A DNA stretch of 64,000 nt, taken from assembly GCA_036399055.1 (NCBI GenBank), contig DASWNX010000030.1, positions 1 through 64,000 on the forward strand, in the 5' to 3' direction. The notes beneath the pieces are model-generated. The model had not been told where the DNA came from and did not search any database. It saw only the letters and a program-made list of their open reading frames with translations. Every line of letters begins with the position of its first letter. Positions within the stretch are counted from its first letter, which is position 1. The translations under genes were made by a program, and so were the position numbers. This DNA comes from Jatrophihabitans sp. (GTDB lineage Bacteria > Actinomycetota > Actinomycetes > Mycobacteriales > Jatrophihabitantaceae). Below are positions 39,958-48,221 of the stretch, piece by piece.

Positions 39958-40494
39958 TCAATCCTCCAACCGATAAACCAGAGTGCCGTCGGCCATCCTG
40001 GCGCGGATCTGCGCGGCGACGCCCGCCGGATCCGCCGCCTCGTCAGTGATCAGGTGACGGGCGGGGATCTGCGCCTCGGCGAACATCCGGTGCACCTGTC
40101 GGGTCGCCGCCAGGTCGCTGAACCCATGCCCGACGCGGCTCTGAACGCGTGTTTCGCAGCACTGCGCCGAGGGCAGCAGGACGGCGTAGTGCAGCTGGCC
40201 GAGCCCGGTCGCGGCCAGGAAGGCCGGCAGGGTCCAGGTGCCGATCACCCCGTCATAGACGACGGGGTACCCGCCGCTGACCAGCTGCCCGGTGGCCGCG
40301 GCCGCTGCCGCGAGGACCACGTCGTTCTGCTGGGCGGCCTCGTCCAGCCAGGGCATGACATAGCCCTGGCGGATGAAGGCGAAGAAGGCGTCGCCGGCCA
40401 CCAGCGCGCTGGTGTCGAAACCGTCGGCCAGGACGGCGGCCACCGTCGACTTGCCGGCGCCGGGCGGCCCGGCCACCACGATCAGCTCGGTCAC
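39958..40494 (-). CDS. AAA-type P-loop kinase-like protein
   Basis: This 178-aa protein has Walker A GPPGAGKS (residues 9-16), an acidic second motif (VYDGVIGTW) and a lid region RVQSRVGHGFSD. It resembles small nucleoside/shikimate-type or zeta-like kinases; the acceptor is unknown. It starts at a GTG overlapping the stop of the upstream hydrolase gene (GTGA), so both are coupled. RidA follows. The combination hydrolase, kinase and RidA looks like a small detoxification operon, but that is inference. Confidence 0.8.
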   Translation of the reverse strand: MTELIVVAGPPGAGKSTVAAVLADGFDTSALVAGDAFFAFIRQGYVMPWLDEAAQQNDVVLAAAAAATGQLVSGGYPVVYDGVIGTWTLPAFLAATGLGQLHYAVLLPSAQCCETRVQSRVGHGFSDLAATRQVHRMFAEAQIPARHLITDEAADPAGVAAQIRARMADGTLVYRLED

Positions 40495-41186
40495 GGTGTC
40501 AGCGCCCCGATCTGCGCCAGCAGCGCCTGGATCTCGGCCGCGACCTGATCGGGCGCGACGAGCTGGTGCAGATGCTGCCCGTCCAGCACCGCCGTCGGCC
40601 AGCCGCGTGCCACCGCCGCCGCGCGCTCGGCGGCGTAGGTCTGGGAGAAGCCGAGGTAGGCGCCCGGCCGCTCGTCCCAGCCCGGTGGCACGGGCAGCGT
40701 GCCGGCGAAGTACGCCAGCGGCATGCGACGCTGCTCACGCTCCACCTGCTCCCGCGCCTCCGGGCTGGGAAAGAGCCCGGAGATGTCCTCATCCCACCAC
40801 TGCGTCCACGGTGCCAGCATCCCGTCGGAATCAGCCTTGTCCGCCAGAAAGCCGTAGAACTCCTCCGGAGCGAGCCGGACGTCTCCGGCTGCCGGGGGCA
40901 AGGCGGCGTCGACGAAGACGTAGCCCGCGACCCGGCGTTCGGCGACCAGGCTGGGCACGTACAGGCCGGCGTTGCTGTGCGGGAGCAGGATCACGTCCCG
41001 ATCTGCCGGAACGGCGCTCAGAAACCAGGCGCGCACCTGCTCAGCAGTGCTTGGCTGCTTGGTAAGCGCCTGCGAGTCGACCACCTCGGCGACCTGCCAG
41101 CCCGCCTCGGCCAACCGCCGCGCGACCGGATGCCACACCGACGCCGGCAGCAACGGGCTCGGCAGCAGCACCAGCACGGGACCCAT
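40491..41186 (-). CDS. Alpha/beta hydrolase family protein
   Basis: The 231-aa protein is limited to the ATG at 41186 (MGPVLVLLPSPLLPASVWHPV); the frame is open far upstream, but only as the antisense of the next gene. It has the hydrolase core with VILLPHSNAGLYVPSLVAE, where the nucleophile elbow would be HSNAG (Ser about residue 78) instead of GxSxG, and a late His in DGQHLHQLVAPD. The non-standard elbow means the activity may differ from typical esterases. First gene of the minus-strand operon with the kinase and RidA. Confidence 0.75.
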   Translation of the reverse strand: MGPVLVLLPSPLLPASVWHPVARRLAEAGWQVAEVVDSQALTKQPSTAEQVRAWFLSAVPADRDVILLPHSNAGLYVPSLVAERRVAGYVFVDAALPPAAGDVRLAPEEFYGFLADKADSDGMLAPWTQWWDEDISGLFPSPEAREQVEREQRRMPLAYFAGTLPVPPGWDERPGAYLGFSQTYAAERAAAVARGWPTAVLDGQHLHQLVAPDQVAAEIQALLAQIGALTP

Positions 41187-41267
41187 GGCACAGGACGCTA
41201 TCGCCCGCGGCCCTTCAGGCGCACCGCCACTGGGCCCCGTCCTATCGCGAGCCCTCAGCCAGTGGCG

Positions 41268-41303
41268 TCCTAGGATCGAGAATGGCCGTCCTAGGATCGA
41301 GCA
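41268..41303 (+). promoter_or_regulatory. Duplicated TAGGAT promoter box before the hydrolase gene
   Basis: TCCTAGGATCGAG occurs twice, 21 bp apart (41268 and 41289). The second TAGGAT ends 6 nt before the GTG at 41304, the ideal distance for a leaderless start; the first copy may be a duplicate of the same promoter. Confidence 0.45.
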
Positions 41304-42173
41304 GTGGCGACCTTCTCGACCGTGACCACCGCTGACGGCGCGACGCTGGAGTACCTTATCAGCGGCCCGGCGGGCGGCCCGGTGCTGCTGTTCCAGCCGG
41401 GCACCCCGAATGCGGCGGTGCTCTTTGGGTGCGTCACCGGGCCCGCCGCCGAGTTGGGATTGCGCACCGTCAGCTACTCCCGACCCGGCTACGGGCAGTC
41501 CACGCCGCGTCCGGGACGGAGCGTCGCAGACGCCGTCGCCGACATCGAGACAGTGCTGGACGCCTTGGGCGTCGAGCAGTTCGTGACCCTCGGCTGGTCC
41601 GGCGGCGGCCCGCACGCGCTGGCGGCCGGGGCCTTGCTGCCCGAGCGGTGCCGGGCGGTCGCGGTGCTGGCCGGGGTGGCGCCCTATCCCGCGCGCGGCA
41701 TCGACTTCTTCGCCGGCATGGGCCAGGACAACGTGCGGGAGTTCGGCGCGACCCTGGCCGGCGCCGGCGAGCTCAGCCCGTTGCTCGAGTCCTTCGCCGC
41801 CGAGTTGGCGACGGTGACGGGCGAGGGCGTCACCGAGGCGATGGCCGGCCTGCTGTCGCCGGTGGACCGGGCAGCGTTGACCGGTGAGTTCGTCGATGAG
41901 ATGGCCGGTGCCCTGCGCCGGGCGGTCCTCACCGGCATCGCGGGTTGGCGCGACGATGACCTTGCCTTCGTCAAGGACTGGGGATTCGACCTCGGACGGA
42001 TCAGCGTGCCGGTCGACGTCTGGCAGGGCCGGCAGGACCGCATGGTGCCGTTCGAGCACGGCCAGTGGCTGGCCGCCAAGGTGCCAGGCGCGCAGGCGCA
42101 CCTGTTCGCGACCGAAGGCCACCTGTCGATGCTCAACCAGATTCCTGACCTGCTGGCCGAATTGCTGGGTTGA
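41304..42173 (+). CDS. Alpha/beta hydrolase
   Basis: This 289-aa hydrolase has the nucleophile elbow GWSGGGPHAL (Ser about residue 95), the oxyanion region LFQPGTPN, the acid in VDVWQGRQDRMVPFEH and the catalytic His in TEGHLSML near the C-terminus. The family covers esterases, epoxide hydrolases and haloperoxidases, so the substrate is open. It begins at a GTG with no Shine-Dalgarno but with a TAGGAT box 6 nt upstream. It converges on the minus-strand ABC exporter operon. Confidence 0.88.
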   Translation: MATFSTVTTADGATLEYLISGPAGGPVLLFQPGTPNAAVLFGCVTGPAAELGLRTVSYSRPGYGQSTPRPGRSVADAVADIETVLDALGVEQFVTLGWSGGGPHALAAGALLPERCRAVAVLAGVAPYPARGIDFFAGMGQDNVREFGATLAGAGELSPLLESFAAELATVTGEGVTEAMAGLLSPVDRAALTGEFVDEMAGALRRAVLTGIAGWRDDDLAFVKDWGFDLGRISVPVDVWQGRQDRMVPFEHGQWLAAKVPGAQAHLFATEGHLSMLNQIPDLLAELLG

Positions 42174-42201
42174 GGAGGGGTGCGGTCCTGCTCATCCGGT
42201 T

Positions 42202-42479
42202 CTACTGCGTGGTGACCACGAATCGCTCGCCGGTGTTGTCATAGGCGATCTTGACGATGAAGCAGGCGCAAGGGTCGTTTCGGGTCCTCATGACGTCCGG
42301 TAGGTCGATCGAGGTGCCGGTTGCGGCGCGGAGCACCTTGTTATGGGCGTCGAAGGTGGTGATCTCAATGCTCGCGATGCGGTCGCGATTCCGATGGAAA
42401 CGTAGTTACAGGCCGCAACTGCCAGCACGCCGAACGCCGCCAGGGCCGCGCGTCCCACCTGACGCCCAGGCCGTTTCAT
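42202..42479 (-). pseudogene. Putative lipoprotein gene broken by a frameshift
   Basis: The first 30 codons (MKRPGRQVGRAALAAFGVLAVAAC) form a lipoprotein signal with lipobox AVAAC at the ATG 42479, which overlaps the ABC ATPase stop (ATGA). After NYVSIG the frame runs into meaningless sequence. A frame one base away continues sensibly as NRDRIASIEITTFDAHNK ... FIVKIAYDNTGERFVVTTQ and stops at TAG (42202). A one-base change near 42400 would join both parts into a protein of about 92 aa. Either the gene is broken or the base is a sequencing error. As the fourth gene of the exporter operon it would be the extracellular partner. Confidence 0.6.
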
Positions 42480-43171
42480 GGCCGGCTGCTGGTGAGCCGG
42501 CCGTTGGTCAGCTCGATCTGGCGGTGGCAGCGGGCCGCCACCTCGGGGTCATGGGTGCAGATGACCACGGTCGAACCAGCGGCGGCCAAAGCGAAAACTC
42601 GATCCAGCACCCGTTCCCTGGACAGGTGGTCGAGTTCGGCGGTGAGCTCGTCGGCCAGCAGCACGCTGGGTTCGATCACCAGCGCCCGGGCGATCGCGAC
42701 CCGTTGCTGCTGGCCGCCGGACAGCTGCTCGACGAGGTGGTCGGCGACGTCGTCCAGGCCGAGCACGGCCAGGGCGTCCTCGGCGCGGTCGAGGATGTCG
42801 TTGCGGTCCAGACCCTTGCCCGCCTGGCCCTGCAACACGATCTCGACGTTCTCGGCGGCGCTGAGCACGCTGACCAGGCCGTAGCCCTGCAGCACCAGGC
42901 CATAACCCTCGGGCACCGTGCCGGCGACCTGCGCTCCGGCCCTGGACACCGTTCCGCTGTCAGGTGGTTCCAGCCCGGCCAGCAGTGCGAGCAGGCTCGA
43001 CTTGCCGCTGCCGGACGGCCCGGTGATCGCCAGCACTTGGAAGGGATAGGCGCTGACCGACACGTCGGACAGCACCGCCCGCCCGGCCCGCCGGTAACCC
43101 ACCCGGTCCGCTACCAGCGTCGGGGGCAACTGGCCGCCCGCGGGCTCGGCGGCCGCATGCCGGGCGGTCAC
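42476..43171 (-). CDS. ABC transporter ATP-binding protein (MacB/LolD-like)
   Basis: The 231-aa ATPase has Walker A TGPSGSGKSS, Q-loop VLQGYGLVSVL, signature [15 protein letters not shown] and Walker B VLLADEL with Glu, followed by the His switch in CTHDPEVA. It belongs to the group that partners FtsX-type permeases. The D-loop reads TAELD in place of TGNLD. It starts at a GTG overlapping the previous stop and ends inside the start of the lipoprotein gene. It is the second of two ATPases in this operon, so the exporter may be heterodimeric at the ATPase level. Confidence 0.92.
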   Translation of the reverse strand: MTARHAAAEPAGGQLPPTLVADRVGYRRAGRAVLSDVSVSAYPFQVLAITGPSGSGKSSLLALLAGLEPPDSGTVSRAGAQVAGTVPEGYGLVLQGYGLVSVLSAAENVEIVLQGQAGKGLDRNDILDRAEDALAVLGLDDVADHLVEQLSGGQQQRVAIARALVIEPSVLLADELTAELDHLSRERVLDRVFALAAAGSTVVICTHDPEVAARCHRQIELTNGRLTSSRP

Positions 43172-44043
43172 CGGGGACCGCCGGGGCGCTCGGATTCGGG
43201 GCTGACCGCTGTGAACTCCACGCCGGCAGGCTTGCGCACCACCCGCAGCTGGGAACCGGGCGGCAACATGGCCAGCACGTCCGGCGGCAGCTGCACCGCG
43301 CCCTGAGCGTCCACCCGGGCGAACTGCTCGCGCTGCTGATCGCGGTCATCGGCCCGGCCCTCGGTGATGGTGACGCTGCGCCCGAGCGCGGCGGCCACGG
43401 CCGGATCGTGGGTCACCACCACGACGGTGGTGCCGAAGTTCGCGGTGATCCGCGTCAGCAGCTGCCCGACCTTGTCGCGGTTGGCGGTGTCCAGCTGCGA
43501 GGTCGGCTCGTCGGCCAGCAGCAGCCCCGGCGAACCGGCCATCGCCACCGCGACCGACAGCCGCTGCTGCTCGCCGCCGGACAGGCGCGAGACCCGCTGC
43601 CCGCTGAGCTCGGACAGCCCCAGCCCGGCCAGCAACTCCGCCGGCGCCTGCAGGTCGACCCGCCGGTAACCGCGCAGGGCGCGCTGGGCGAAGGAGATGT
43701 TCTGCTCGGAAGTGCCGTAGGGCAGCAGGTTGCGCGAGGGGTTCTGCACCACCACGCCGATCCGCTGACCGCGCAGGCGCAGCAGCTCCGGCTCGCTCAT
43801 CACGGTGATGTCGTCAGCGCCCAGGTAGATCTGGCCGGAGGTGGGCCGCAGCAGCCCGGCGAGCAGGCTCAGCAGGGTCGACTTGCCCGACCCCGACGGC
43901 CCGAGCAGCGCGACCGACTCACCGGCCGCCACGCTGAACTCGACGTTGTCCAGAGCGGTGACCTGCTGGCCGTCCATCTCGTAGTGATGGCTCAGGTGCT
44001 CGCAGTAGATGGCCAGGCCGGTCTGCAGCATGCGCGCGCTCAT
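43168..44043 (-). CDS. ABC transporter ATP-binding protein with an AbrB-like C-terminal extension
   Basis: The 291-aa protein begins at the ATG 44043 (MSARMLQTGLAIYCEHLSHHYEMDG). The ATPase has Walker A GPSGSGKSTLLSLL, signature [15 protein letters not shown] and Walker B LLLADEPTSQLD. Residues about 238-281 (FARVDAQGAVQLPPDVLAML ... SQLRVVRKPAGVEF) resemble a SpoVT-AbrB-type swapped-hairpin domain, which may dimerise or regulate the ATPase. Its first four bases overlap the end of the permease gene (ATGA), so the operon is tightly coupled. Confidence 0.9.
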   Translation of the reverse strand: MSARMLQTGLAIYCEHLSHHYEMDGQQVTALDNVEFSVAAGESVALLGPSGSGKSTLLSLLAGLLRPTSGQIYLGADDITVMSEPELLRLRGQRIGVVVQNPSRNLLPYGTSEQNISFAQRALRGYRRVDLQAPAELLAGLGLSELSGQRVSRLSGGEQQRLSVAVAMAGSPGLLLADEPTSQLDTANRDKVGQLLTRITANFGTTVVVVTHDPAVAAALGRSVTITEGRADDRDQQREQFARVDAQGAVQLPPDVLAMLPPGSQLRVVRKPAGVEFTAVSPESERPGGPR

Positions 44044-47000
44044 TCGGCCTCCCGCAACCTGGCCGGCGCGGCGGCCAGCAGCAGCGCCCGGCCGGCCAGC
44101 ACCGCGGTGACGCTCAGCAGCAGCAGGAAGGCCAGCGCGAACAGCAGGACGCCCGTCAGAGCCGGCTGGTAGCTCAGCGCCACCGGGGTCTGGTCGGCGA
44201 ACTGGGGGACCGAGGGCATCGCCCAGCGGGCGGCCAGGTAGCCGGCCGGCACCCCCAGCAGCAGGGCAGCCCCCAGCAGCAGGAACTGCTCGAGGACGCA
44301 GGCGCCCAGCAGGGTCCGCCGGCTGATCCCGACGGCGCGCAGTGAGGCCAGCTCGAAGGTCCGGCGCCGGCCGGTCGAGGCGATCGCGATGGCGGTGCCA
44401 CCGATGGCCAGGATCGAGCCCGCGATGGCGCAGACCACCAGCAGCCGCAACGCCAACGCCGGGCCCTGCCGGCCCAGTTCGCTGAGCCGGCCGGCCTTGG
44501 TGGCGCCGGGCTCCACCACCAGTCCGGCGGCTCGCAGCCGGTCGATCGCGTCGGCCGGCGCGGCCGGTCCCAGCCAGATCGACCAGCTGGCCTCGCTGTC
44601 GAAGGCCGGCAGCTGGGCCCGCAGTCCCGTCACATCGACCAGCACCCCGGCGTCGAGCACCGAGGGCAGCACCGCCGGGCTGCCCACCACCTGAAACGGC
44701 GCCGCGGAGCCGGTCAGATCGGTCATCCGCAGCTCGGGCAGGCTCGCCGCCTCGGGCACCAAGCCGGCAGGGGAGGCGAGCACCGGCAGCGGCCGGGGGC
44801 TGTCGGCGTGGGTGATGCCGGCCGAGCCGCCGGTCTGGCTGCTGTAGACGTCCTGCAGGCCGCCTTCGGTGACGCTGAGGCTGTCCTCGGAGTTCCCCAG
44901 GGGGCTGGCCTTGGGCCGCCAGTCGCCGGCGGTGGCGAGCCCGCTGTCCAGCGGCTGCCACCGGCCGTCGGAGAAGAACTCCAGCTGGCTGACCCGCACG
45001 ACGCCGGTCAGCTTGCCGAAGGTGCTGATCGGCCGGTCCCAGGTGATGTCGGTCAGGGTGCAGCCGCCGGCGCACCCGACCGTCGCGGTGTACTGGTGCT
45101 CGCCGGGGGCCAGCGTGCCGGCCCGGACGTTGATGGCCGGCTTGTTGGGCGCCCGCAGGGTGAGCAGCACGTGCGGCCGGGCGCCGGGACTGAGCTCGAC
45201 GGCCTCGACGCGCACCCGCAGCCGGGTGGCCCGGACCTGCAGGGGCGCCGGCAGGTCCGCAGGCAGCAGCGCCTTGGCCGCCTCGGCCGGCGCCGGCGTG
45301 GCGCCGCCGGAGTAGGCCACCGCGGCCAGCCTGCCGGCGTCGACGGCCAGCACCCGGCCGGTGACCGAGCCGCCGCCGTCGGGCAGCCAGGAGGCGGTGG
45401 CCATCGCCCACCGGCCGTCCGGGTCGGCCTTGCGGGTGGCGGCGACCGGGTCACGCAGCGGCTCGTACTGCACCGGCGCCAGCGCGCTCGCGCCGACCTC
45501 GACCCGGGCTCGCAGCTCGCGGTTCTGGCTGGCCACCCCCTCGCCGGCGATCGCGAAGATGGCCAGCCCGACGGCGACCGCCAGCAGCGCGGCCAGCCGC
45601 AGCCCGGCCGGCCGGCGCACCACCTGCCGGGCCGCCAGGAACAGCCCGATCCGCCCGGAGCCACGGGTCATCGGCAGCAGCGGGCGCAGCGCCAGCGGCA
45701 GCAGCCGGATGCCCAGCAGGGCCACGGCGAAGACCAGCAGCGCCGGCGCTAGCAACGTGGTCGGCTGCGGGCTGCCGTCCCGGCCGGCTCGGCGCAGCAG
45801 CACCAACCCGAACACCGCGGCGGCGGCCAGCACGAGGTCCAGCGCCAGCATCAGCCTGCTGGGCTGATGGCCCGGGGTCCGCCGCCACTGCTCCAACACC
45901 GACCGCCGCAGGGTTTTGCGGCTGGCGGCGGCCGCCGCGGCCAGGCTGCCGGCCAGGGACGCCGCGACCGCCACCGCGGTGGCCCGGGTGAGGTCGACCG
46001 GGGTCCCCGGGACCAACTCGGTGGCCGCGAACAGCCGCACCGACAGCCAGCCGCCGAGCAGCCCCAACGGCGTGGCCAGCGCGACCAGCAGCATCGGCTC
46101 AGCCAGTCCGAACCGGATCGTGGCCGCCGGTCCCAGGCCGCGCAGCTTGGCCAGCGCGATCTCCGAGCCCTTGGCCTCGACCGCGTCGGCGATCACCTGG
46201 AACAGCACCAGCCAGGCCAGCACCGCCAACTGCAGTGACACCAGCAGGGTGGACACGTCGATCAGCCGCTGCTCGGCTTTGGCCGCGGCCAGCACCGCCA
46301 GGACGTCGGTGCTGAAGTGGTCGCCGACGCCGGGGTCCGAGCGCAGCTGTCTCAGCCTGGACACGTCGGCTGCCAGCGCCGCGGTGCCAGACAGCCGGAC
46401 CTCGGTGGCCTCGATCGGGTAGTCGACCTGCACTTGCACCCGGGCGGGAAACAGCGGCGGCAGCTCGGCGCGGTCGACGAACAGCGCGTCGACGGTGTCG
46501 GGGGACTCACCTGGGCCGGGGTGGGCGTCGAAGTAACTGTGGCCCTGCCAGAACGGATCGGCGACCCTGGCGAGCCGGTAGGCGCCCACCACGGTGACCG
46601 CGGCGATCTGCTGGGCCGGGTCGCCGAATCCGGTGACGGTCACGGTCTGCGGCAGGTTCGACAGCGTCAACCGGGCGCCTAGTCGCCAGCCGTAGTCGCC
46701 CTGCAGGGTGCGTTCGCTGGCCAGCGCCTCGCCGGCTCTGGCGGGGCACCGGCCTCGGGTCAGCGTCAGGTGCGCGCAGGCATCGGCCCGCCAAATCATC
46801 CGGGTGTGGGGTCCCACGTCGCCGATCGCCACCTGCGCCGGCGTCGAGGCCCTGGCCGGCAGCACCGCCGAGACCAGCGTGCGGGGATAGGCCTTGACGC
46901 TGCCCGGCTCCGGGCCCAGGGCGGCCGCCGCGTCCAGGTCGGCCTCGGTCTGGATGTCGCGGGTGAAGCTGAAGTGCAGCGCGGCGTCGCTGGCGGAGGA

Positions 47001-47087
47001 GGTCAGCCGGTCACGCAGCGTCGACTCGTCGGCGGCGCGGGCGTAGAGCGGGCCCAGCGAGCCGGCGCCGATGGTGATCACGGCCAC
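44040..47087 (-). CDS. FtsX-like ABC transporter permease, large
   Basis: This 1,015-aa permease has two FtsX-type transmembrane units: one in the middle (VSTLLVSLQLAVLAWLVLFQ, ATIRFGLAEPMLLVALATPL, ATAVAVAASLAGSLAAAAAA) and one at the C-terminus (LALRLLVVCAIAGSILAI, LGACVLEQFLLLGAALLLG, PALTGVLLFALAFLLLL). Extracytoplasmic domains follow the first helix and lie between the units (VGCAGGCTLTDITWD). The GTG at 47087 starts inside the first helix: the frame is open upstream to a stop near 47220 and encodes ISSLGIGRLALLLRALWWRRG just before it, without any ATG, GTG or TTG. An ATC at 47171 or a CTG may be the true start. Confidence 0.88.
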   Translation of the reverse strand: MAVITIGAGSLGPLYARAADESTLRDRLTSSASDAALHFSFTRDIQTEADLDAAAALGPEPGSVKAYPRTLVSAVLPARASTPAQVAIGDVGPHTRMIWRADACAHLTLTRGRCPARAGEALASERTLQGDYGWRLGARLTLSNLPQTVTVTGFGDPAQQIAAVTVVGAYRLARVADPFWQGHSYFDAHPGPGESPDTVDALFVDRAELPPLFPARVQVQVDYPIEATEVRLSGTAALAADVSRLRQLRSDPGVGDHFSTDVLAVLAAAKAEQRLIDVSTLLVSLQLAVLAWLVLFQVIADAVEAKGSEIALAKLRGLGPAATIRFGLAEPMLLVALATPLGLLGGWLSVRLFAATELVPGTPVDLTRATAVAVAASLAGSLAAAAAASRKTLRRSVLEQWRRTPGHQPSRLMLALDLVLAAAAVFGLVLLRRAGRDGSPQPTTLLAPALLVFAVALLGIRLLPLALRPLLPMTRGSGRIGLFLAARQVVRRPAGLRLAALLAVAVGLAIFAIAGEGVASQNRELRARVEVGASALAPVQYEPLRDPVAATRKADPDGRWAMATASWLPDGGGSVTGRVLAVDAGRLAAVAYSGGATPAPAEAAKALLPADLPAPLQVRATRLRVRVEAVELSPGARPHVLLTLRAPNKPAINVRAGTLAPGEHQYTATVGCAGGCTLTDITWDRPISTFGKLTGVVRVSQLEFFSDGRWQPLDSGLATAGDWRPKASPLGNSEDSLSVTEGGLQDVYSSQTGGSAGITHADSPRPLPVLASPAGLVPEAASLPELRMTDLTGSAAPFQVVGSPAVLPSVLDAGVLVDVTGLRAQLPAFDSEASWSIWLGPAAPADAIDRLRAAGLVVEPGATKAGRLSELGRQGPALALRLLVVCAIAGSILAIGGTAIAIASTGRRRTFELASLRAVGISRRTLLGACVLEQFLLLGAALLLGVPAGYLAARWAMPSVPQFADQTPVALSYQPALTGVLLFALAFLLLLSVTAVLAGRALLLAAAPARLREAE

Positions 47088-47335
47088 CAGCAGGGTCGCC
47101 GCCGACAGGCCCCGGCGCCACCACAGGGCTCGCAGGAGCAGGGCCAGTCGGCCGATGCCTAAGCTGCTGATGAGCTCGCCTTTCTCGCTGGTCTGCCCTT
47201 CTCGCGGGCCGGCCTCGCGATGTCATGAGACACCCTCGCCGAGCGTGCCGGTGGCCCAGTCGGCCGGGTAGTTATCCGACTGATGCCAACCGTGGGGAAG
47301 GGCTGACCAGCGAGCGCGAGCGGCGGTGCGGCAGC

Positions 47336-47860
47336 TTAGCCAGCAGCGGTGACAGCAGCGCGGGAGACGCCGAAGCCGCCCCGCGTGTTCGGGCCGAACC
47401 GGGCGATCTCGGCCGCGAGGTCCAGCGACCGCATCGAGGCTGTCTGATCAGCCTCGGTCAGCAGGTCGGCGGGGATCAGCCAGACGACCTCGAACTCCAG
47501 GCCGTCGGGGTCGCGGCCGTACAGCGACTTGGTGGTGCCGTGGTTCGAGGCGCCGACCAGGGCGCCGAGGGCGGTCAGCTTGCCGGCGAGTTCTTCCAGG
47601 TCCCCGAGGGTGTCGACCTCCCAGGCCAGGTGGTACAGCCCGACGGTGCTGCGCCCGGCGCCCGAGGCGCCGGCTTGCCCGCCGATCTCGAACAGGCCGA
47701 GGTCGTGGTCGTTGGACGAGCCCGGCGCCCGCAGGAACGCCGCGCCGGGGGGACCCCCGCCCCCGATTCGCTCGAAGCCGAAGACGTCGTGATAGAACGC
47801 CACGCTGGCGGCGACGTCGCGGACGTAGAGAACGGCGTGGTTGAGCCGAAAGACGGACAT
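47336..47860 (-). CDS. VOC (glyoxalase/dioxygenase) family protein
   Basis: This 174-aa protein has one VOC module: RLNHAVLYVRDVAASVAFYHDVFGF at the start (His as first metal ligand), GLYHLAWEVDTLGDLEELAGKL in the middle and SLYGRDPDGLEFEVVWL near the end (Glu as last ligand). The ATG at 47860 has GGAGG upstream; the longer frame to 47932 is not needed. It could be a glyoxalase, a ring-cleaving dioxygenase or an antibiotic-binding protein. It stands alone between the ABC operon and the secreted nuclease gene. Confidence 0.9.
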   Translation of the reverse strand: MSVFRLNHAVLYVRDVAASVAFYHDVFGFERIGGGGPPGAAFLRAPGSSNDHDLGLFEIGGQAGASGAGRSTVGLYHLAWEVDTLGDLEELAGKLTALGALVGASNHGTTKSLYGRDPDGLEFEVVWLIPADLLTEADQTASMRSLDLAAEIARFGPNTRGGFGVSRAAVTAAG

Positions 47861-48221
47861 GGCGACCTCCTGGTGAGCTGGGTCAATGATGCTCTGAAGA
47901 CTGATGCTGACAGAACTCGATTGAGCTTTCAACTATTTCTGAACGGCCGTCCTGTAAGCGTTTGTGACACAATTCATAGGACGCGGTCATCACTGTCCGC
48001 AATTAGCGTGCGAACTCTCTGTGATAAACGCGGGCAACACACCGGTAAAACCCACATAGACCGTCGTGTTAGGGCAGTCGTGCCCAAAAACTTGCGGATT
48101 TCTTGCGGGTTTCAGGGCTATACGGAGCCTCGCTGTTCGATTACCGTCGCCGTATCCGACATTTCTCGGCACCCACTCATCGCGGGTGCCGTCCTCCCCT
48201 GTCCTGACACGGAGATTGTGC
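47861..48221. other. AT-richer divergent regulatory region
   Basis: This 361-bp spacer separates the VOC gene from the secreted nuclease gene. It is much less GC-rich than the rest of the window and holds no ORF. A TTGTGA around 47967 and CATAGGAC around 47977 could be promoter elements, but I see no certain binding site. Strong control of the nuclease gene, for example by phosphate, is possible but not shown. Confidence 0.45.

Noticed and set aside
39958-41186. Toxin-antitoxin module (zeta-like kinase with partner)
   Set aside because: The kinase has no adjacent epsilon-like antitoxin; the neighbours are a hydrolase and RidA, so a metabolic operon is more likely.
44044-45411. N-terminal extension (about 456 aa) of the ABC ATPase frame
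   Set aside because: It overlaps the permease on the same strand in another frame and is Arg/Gly/Ala noise; the true start is the ATG at 44043.
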